Of a DNA stretch of 8,484 bases, positions 6,228 to 8,484 are shown piece after piece. Origin of the DNA: an uncultured Sphingomonas sp. GTDB taxonomy: Bacteria > Pseudomonadota > Alphaproteobacteria > Sphingomonadales > Sphingomonadaceae. Location: the NCBI GenBank assembly GCA_946482655.1, contig CAMLSA010000121.1, positions 1-8,484 of the forward strand, in the 5' to 3' direction. Below the pieces are notes generated by a model. The model had not been told where the DNA came from and searched no databases. It worked only from the letters and a program-made list of their open reading frames with translations. The translations under genes were made by a program, and so were the position numbers. How positions within the stretch are numbered: the stretch's first letter is position 1; each line of letters begins with the position of its first letter.

Positions 6228-7427
6228 ATGGCTTCAGCCACGATGATGTTACCAGTTCCGGCACATGTGCCGCCTGGCCGGGTGCGGTACTTCGATATAT
6301 TTCGGCATGGCGCCGCCACGGATATGATCGAGGCTGCCGCACAGCAATCTCACGGAAATGAAAAGATATTCTTCACTCCGCTGAACGGCGGCCACTGGGT
6401 GGTCGCCGGATATGATGCCGCTGTCGCCGCTGGGCGCGACGTCGAGCATTTTTCAAACAAGCCGTACACGGTCCCGACGTTTCTCGATGAGCCGCCGCTC
6501 CTGCCATTATTCACCGATCCACCCGTGCATACCGCGTACCGGACGGTCCTTAACAGGATTTTTACGCCCGCCTCGGCCGTGTCGATGGCCGCGTCCATCC
6601 GCACGACGGCTCAGAAGTTGATCGGAGATATAGCCAAGGGAAAATCGTGCGAGTTCATCGGAGCCTTCGCCGAGCTGTTCCCCGTCTCGGTGTTCCTCGA
6701 TTTGCTTGGTCTGCCGAAGCGGAATCTTCCCGAATATCGTGATGCGGTCAAAACCTATCTTTCCGCGCCGGAACTCGCCGGAAAGGCCAGGGCTGGCGAA
6801 TGGATCGCGGCGCAGCTTTCGGACGTGATCCGCCAGAGGCAGGCCAGGCCGGCCGACGACGTCATCTCGAAACTGATAAGCTCCGAGGTGGATGGGCGCC
6901 CCGCGACTCTCGACGAAGCGCTCAACATGACGATGCTGCTATTTACGGCGGGTCTCGACACGGTTACGGTGTCGATGTCCTATGGGATCAGATATCTCGC
7001 GCAGCACCAGGATCTTCAGCGTCAGGCTCGGGAAGGAGGCGTCGATATCGGCGACTTGGCCGAGGAATTGCTCCGTCGCTTCAGCCCCGCACAGCCGGGA
7101 AGGACCGTCGCAGCCGATGTCGATCTCGATGGTGTGAGGCTTAAGAAGGGGGGCCGTGTCTACGTGATGCTGACCGCGGCCAACCTCGACAGCGAAATAT
7201 TCGCCGACCCGCTGGAGGTCCGTTTCGATCGCGCAAGGAAGCCGCACCTCGCCTTCAACGTCGGTCCGCATCGCTGCGTCGGCATGCACCTTGCTCGCGT
7301 GGAACTGAAGATCGCCTATGAGGAATGGCTCGCCCGTATCCCGCAGTTCCGGGTGGCCCAAGGGATGATCAAGTCGACTGGCGGACATGTGCTTTCGATC
7401 GATCGCCTTTGGCTCGGCTGGGACTGA
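6228..7427 (+). CDS. Cytochrome P450, P450cam (CYP101)-like
   Basis: This is a soluble bacterial cytochrome P450 of 399 residues that would hydroxylate a small hydrophobic substrate using O2 and electrons delivered by a ferredoxin and its reductase. The signatures are complete: the I-helix AGLDT at 241-245 with the acid-alcohol pair D244/T245, the ExxR pair E280/R283 in EELLRRFS, and the heme loop FNVGPHRCVG at 343-352 with C350 as iron ligand. It resembles P450cam closely in several blocks as I remember that sequence, for example NGGHW near 53-57, DPP at 97-99, EELLRRFS and DGVRLKKG. P450cam's Tyr96, which binds the camphor carbonyl, corresponds to P89 here, so the substrate probably differs. 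It follows the alcohol dehydrogenase after 105 bases and is probably co-transcribed. No ferredoxin or reductase gene is in the window. The family assignment is confident; the CYP subfamily is not determined. Confidence 0.93.
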   Translation: MASATMMLPVPAHVPPGRVRYFDIFRHGAATDMIEAAAQQSHGNEKIFFTPLNGGHWVVAGYDAAVAAGRDVEHFSNKPYTVPTFLDEPPLLPLFTDPPVHTAYRTVLNRIFTPASAVSMAASIRTTAQKLIGDIAKGKSCEFIGAFAELFPVSVFLDLLGLPKRNLPEYRDAVKTYLSAPELAGKARAGEWIAAQLSDVIRQRQARPADDVISKLISSEVDGRPATLDEALNMTMLLFTAGLDTVTVSMSYGIRYLAQHQDLQRQAREGGVDIGDLAEELLRRFSPAQPGRTVAADVDLDGVRLKKGGRVYVMLTAANLDSEIFADPLEVRFDRARKPHLAFNVGPHRCVGMHLARVELKIAYEEWLARIPQFRVAQGMIKSTGGHVLSIDRLWLGWD

Positions 7428-7493
7428 GCCGTCAGTTCTGAGCGCGGCGGCTGGCGAGTATTGCTGGCTCCTCCGGTCCCCTGTTCCTAATTT

Positions 7494-7498
7494 GGGAG
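7494..7498 (+). promoter_or_regulatory. Ribosome binding site before a GTG start
   Basis: GGGAG lies 7 bases before GTG 7506. The overlapping ATG at 7504 is out of frame and runs straight into TGA, so the GTG is the likely start of the short-chain dehydrogenase. Confidence 0.65.
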
Positions 7499-7505
7499 AT
7501 TTGAT

Positions 7506-8267
7506 GTGAGTGAATCGTTCGAAGGGAAGGTCGCACTCGTAACGGGAGCCGGAAGCGGCATCGGCCAGGCGACCGCATTGTTATTTGCGCGGCATGGCGC
7601 CAAGGTGGCGGTGGTGGTCAGAAATCACGAGCGGGGACAGGCTACGCTTGATGCCATTCGCGACGCTGGCGGCACCGCAATTGTCGTGGAAGCGGACATG
7701 GCCAGGGCCGAACAGGTCGAAGCCATGGTGGATCGCACCGTGGCCGAGTTCGGGCGCGTCGATTTCGCGTTTAACAATGCCGGCATTACGGGTGACGCGG
7801 CGAAGCTTGGCGACCAATCGCTCGGAGACTGGGCGGAAGTGATCGCAACCAACCTGACTGCGGTCTTTCTGGGCATGAAGTATGAAATTGCTCAGATGCT
7901 GAAGTCGGGTGGAGGCGTCATCATCAACAATGCTTCGGGCGCGGGCGTGGTGCCTCAGCCGTATTTGTCGCCATATTGTGCGGCCAAGCACGGGGTGCTG
8001 GGACTGACGAAAACTGCCGCTCGCGAATATGCATCGGATTCGATTCGGGTGAACGCCGTCTGTCCGGGGCTCATATCGACCCCCCAGCTCCATGGGCACT
8101 TCCGTGATGATCCCGGCGCTCTCGACAAGATGATTAGAGAAACGCCCATGGGTAGGATAGGAGAGCCGAACGATATTGCCAGTGCGGTTCTGTTCATGTG
8201 CTCGTCCCAAGCGACATATATGTCGGGGGAGAGCATGTTTATCGACGGGGCTTATGCCTGCCACTGA
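7506..8267 (+). CDS. Short-chain dehydrogenase/reductase (classical SDR)
   Basis: This 253-residue NAD(P)-dependent oxidoreductase has the normal length and every landmark of classical SDRs. The coenzyme motif is TGAGSGIG at 13-20, followed by D64 in EADM, NNAG at 90-93, N116 in ATNLT, catalytic S144 in NNASGAG, the Y157-x3-K161 pair in YCAAK, and PG at 187-188 in VCPGLIST. The C-terminal GESMFIDGAY closes the fold in the usual way. It starts with GTG, with GGGAG at good spacing, and lies 78 bases after the P450 with no evident terminator between, so it probably belongs to the same transcript. It could oxidise a secondary alcohol intermediate or reduce a ketone downstream of the P450 and the zinc dehydrogenase. 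SDR substrate choice cannot be read from these motifs. After its stop, 8268-8408 holds no recognisable gene. Confidence 0.92.
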   Translation: MSESFEGKVALVTGAGSGIGQATALLFARHGAKVAVVVRNHERGQATLDAIRDAGGTAIVVEADMARAEQVEAMVDRTVAEFGRVDFAFNNAGITGDAAKLGDQSLGDWAEVIATNLTAVFLGMKYEIAQMLKSGGGVIINNASGAGVVPQPYLSPYCAAKHGVLGLTKTAAREYASDSIRVNAVCPGLISTPQLHGHFRDDPGALDKMIRETPMGRIGEPNDIASAVLFMCSSQATYMSGESMFIDGAYACH

Positions 8268-8348
8268 TACGCGTGTGACGACATCGCACGGTCGCGAACG
8301 CGATCTGCGCCATCAGATCAAAAAGCTGCCGTGTGAAACATACGCCAT

Positions 8349-8368
8349 CGTATCCGATCGCCGATACG
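8349..8368. other. Weak inverted repeat downstream of the SDR
   Basis: CGTATC (8349-8354) and GATACG (8363-8368) form a 6-bp stem with an 8-base loop. It lies about 80 bases after the SDR stop and has no T-run after it, so it is a poor intrinsic terminator; it is the only dyad I see between the SDR and the tRNA. Confidence 0.2.
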
Positions 8369-8408
8369 CAAAGATAATGGTGCGGCATACATGATGTGGG
8401 ACGAAAAA

Positions 8409-8484
8409 TGGTGGAGCCGAGGGGGATCGAACCCCTGACCTCTGCAATGCCATTGCAGCGCTCTCCCAGCTGAGCTACGGCCCC
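8409..8484 (-). tRNA. tRNA-Ala with anticodon GGC
   Basis: The reverse complement gives a full 76-base tRNA with encoded CCA. The acceptor stem pairs GGGGCCG (from 8484) with CGGCTCC and contains the G3-U70 wobble that identifies alanine tRNAs. The D arm is GCTCAGCTGGGAGAGC. The anticodon stem CTGCA/TGCAG holds loop ATGGCAT, giving anticodon GGC, which reads GCC alanine codons. The T arm has GGTTCGATCC. The discriminator A is at 8412 and CCA occupies 8411-8409. A run of five T on the minus strand (8408-8404) follows directly and may help termination. The 5' end coincides with the window edge. Its 3' end points toward the catabolic genes. Confidence 0.95.

Noticed and set aside
1..8484. CRISPR array, phage genes, or a clearly new defence or mobile system
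   Set aside because: No regularly spaced repeats, phage structural or integrase genes, or unexplained conserved gene sets are visible; the intact genes all belong to known families.

Overview
The window looks like part of a GC-rich alphaproteobacterial chromosome, most likely a sphingomonad (Sphingomonas/Sphingobium/Novosphingobium type). This assignment is an inference. It rests on two TonB-dependent receptor genes beside oxidative catabolic enzymes, an IS630-family element, and the base composition; no taxonomic marker other than a tRNA-Ala is present.

Layout, left to right. (1) The 3' part of an intact TonB-dependent outer-membrane receptor gene (+, enters from the left edge, stops at 908), followed by a very strong hairpin (930-970). 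(2) A gene-poor stretch (about 909-1323) with at most a minus-strand coding remnant ending at 973. (3) A decayed C-terminal piece of a second TonB-dependent receptor (-, 1324-2089) that needs three frame changes to read through. (4) A complete IS630-family insertion sequence (2092-3237) flanked by TA target dinucleotides, with a full-length DDE transposase. Its left end abuts the receptor fragment and its right end touches the stop codon of the next gene. (5) A flavin-containing Baeyer-Villiger-type monooxygenase (-, 3237-4736). (6) A 327-bp AT-richer divergent control region (4737-5063) with a sigma70-like promoter and several dyads. (7) Three rightward catabolic genes: a zinc-dependent alcohol dehydrogenase (5064-6122), a P450cam-like cytochrome P450 (6228-7427) and a short-chain dehydrogenase/reductase (7506-8267). 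(8) tRNA-Ala(GGC) on the minus strand, ending at the right edge (8409-8484).

How the genes could work together (inference): the set resembles the logic of alicyclic/terpenoid ketone catabolism known from the camphor pathway. A class I P450 hydroxylates a ring carbon, an alcohol dehydrogenase (Zn-ADH and/or SDR) oxidises the alcohol to a ketone, and a Baeyer-Villiger monooxygenase inserts oxygen to give a lactone or ester. The flanking TonB receptor could serve uptake. The ferredoxin and ferredoxin reductase that such a P450 needs are not in the window. The P450 lacks the camphor-binding tyrosine of P450cam, so the substrate is probably not camphor. I see no CRISPR array, phage gene or clearly new defence or mobile system. 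The most interesting points are the catabolic cluster with its divergent control region, and the IS-bounded junction where a receptor gene has lost its 5' part next to the monooxygenase stop codon.
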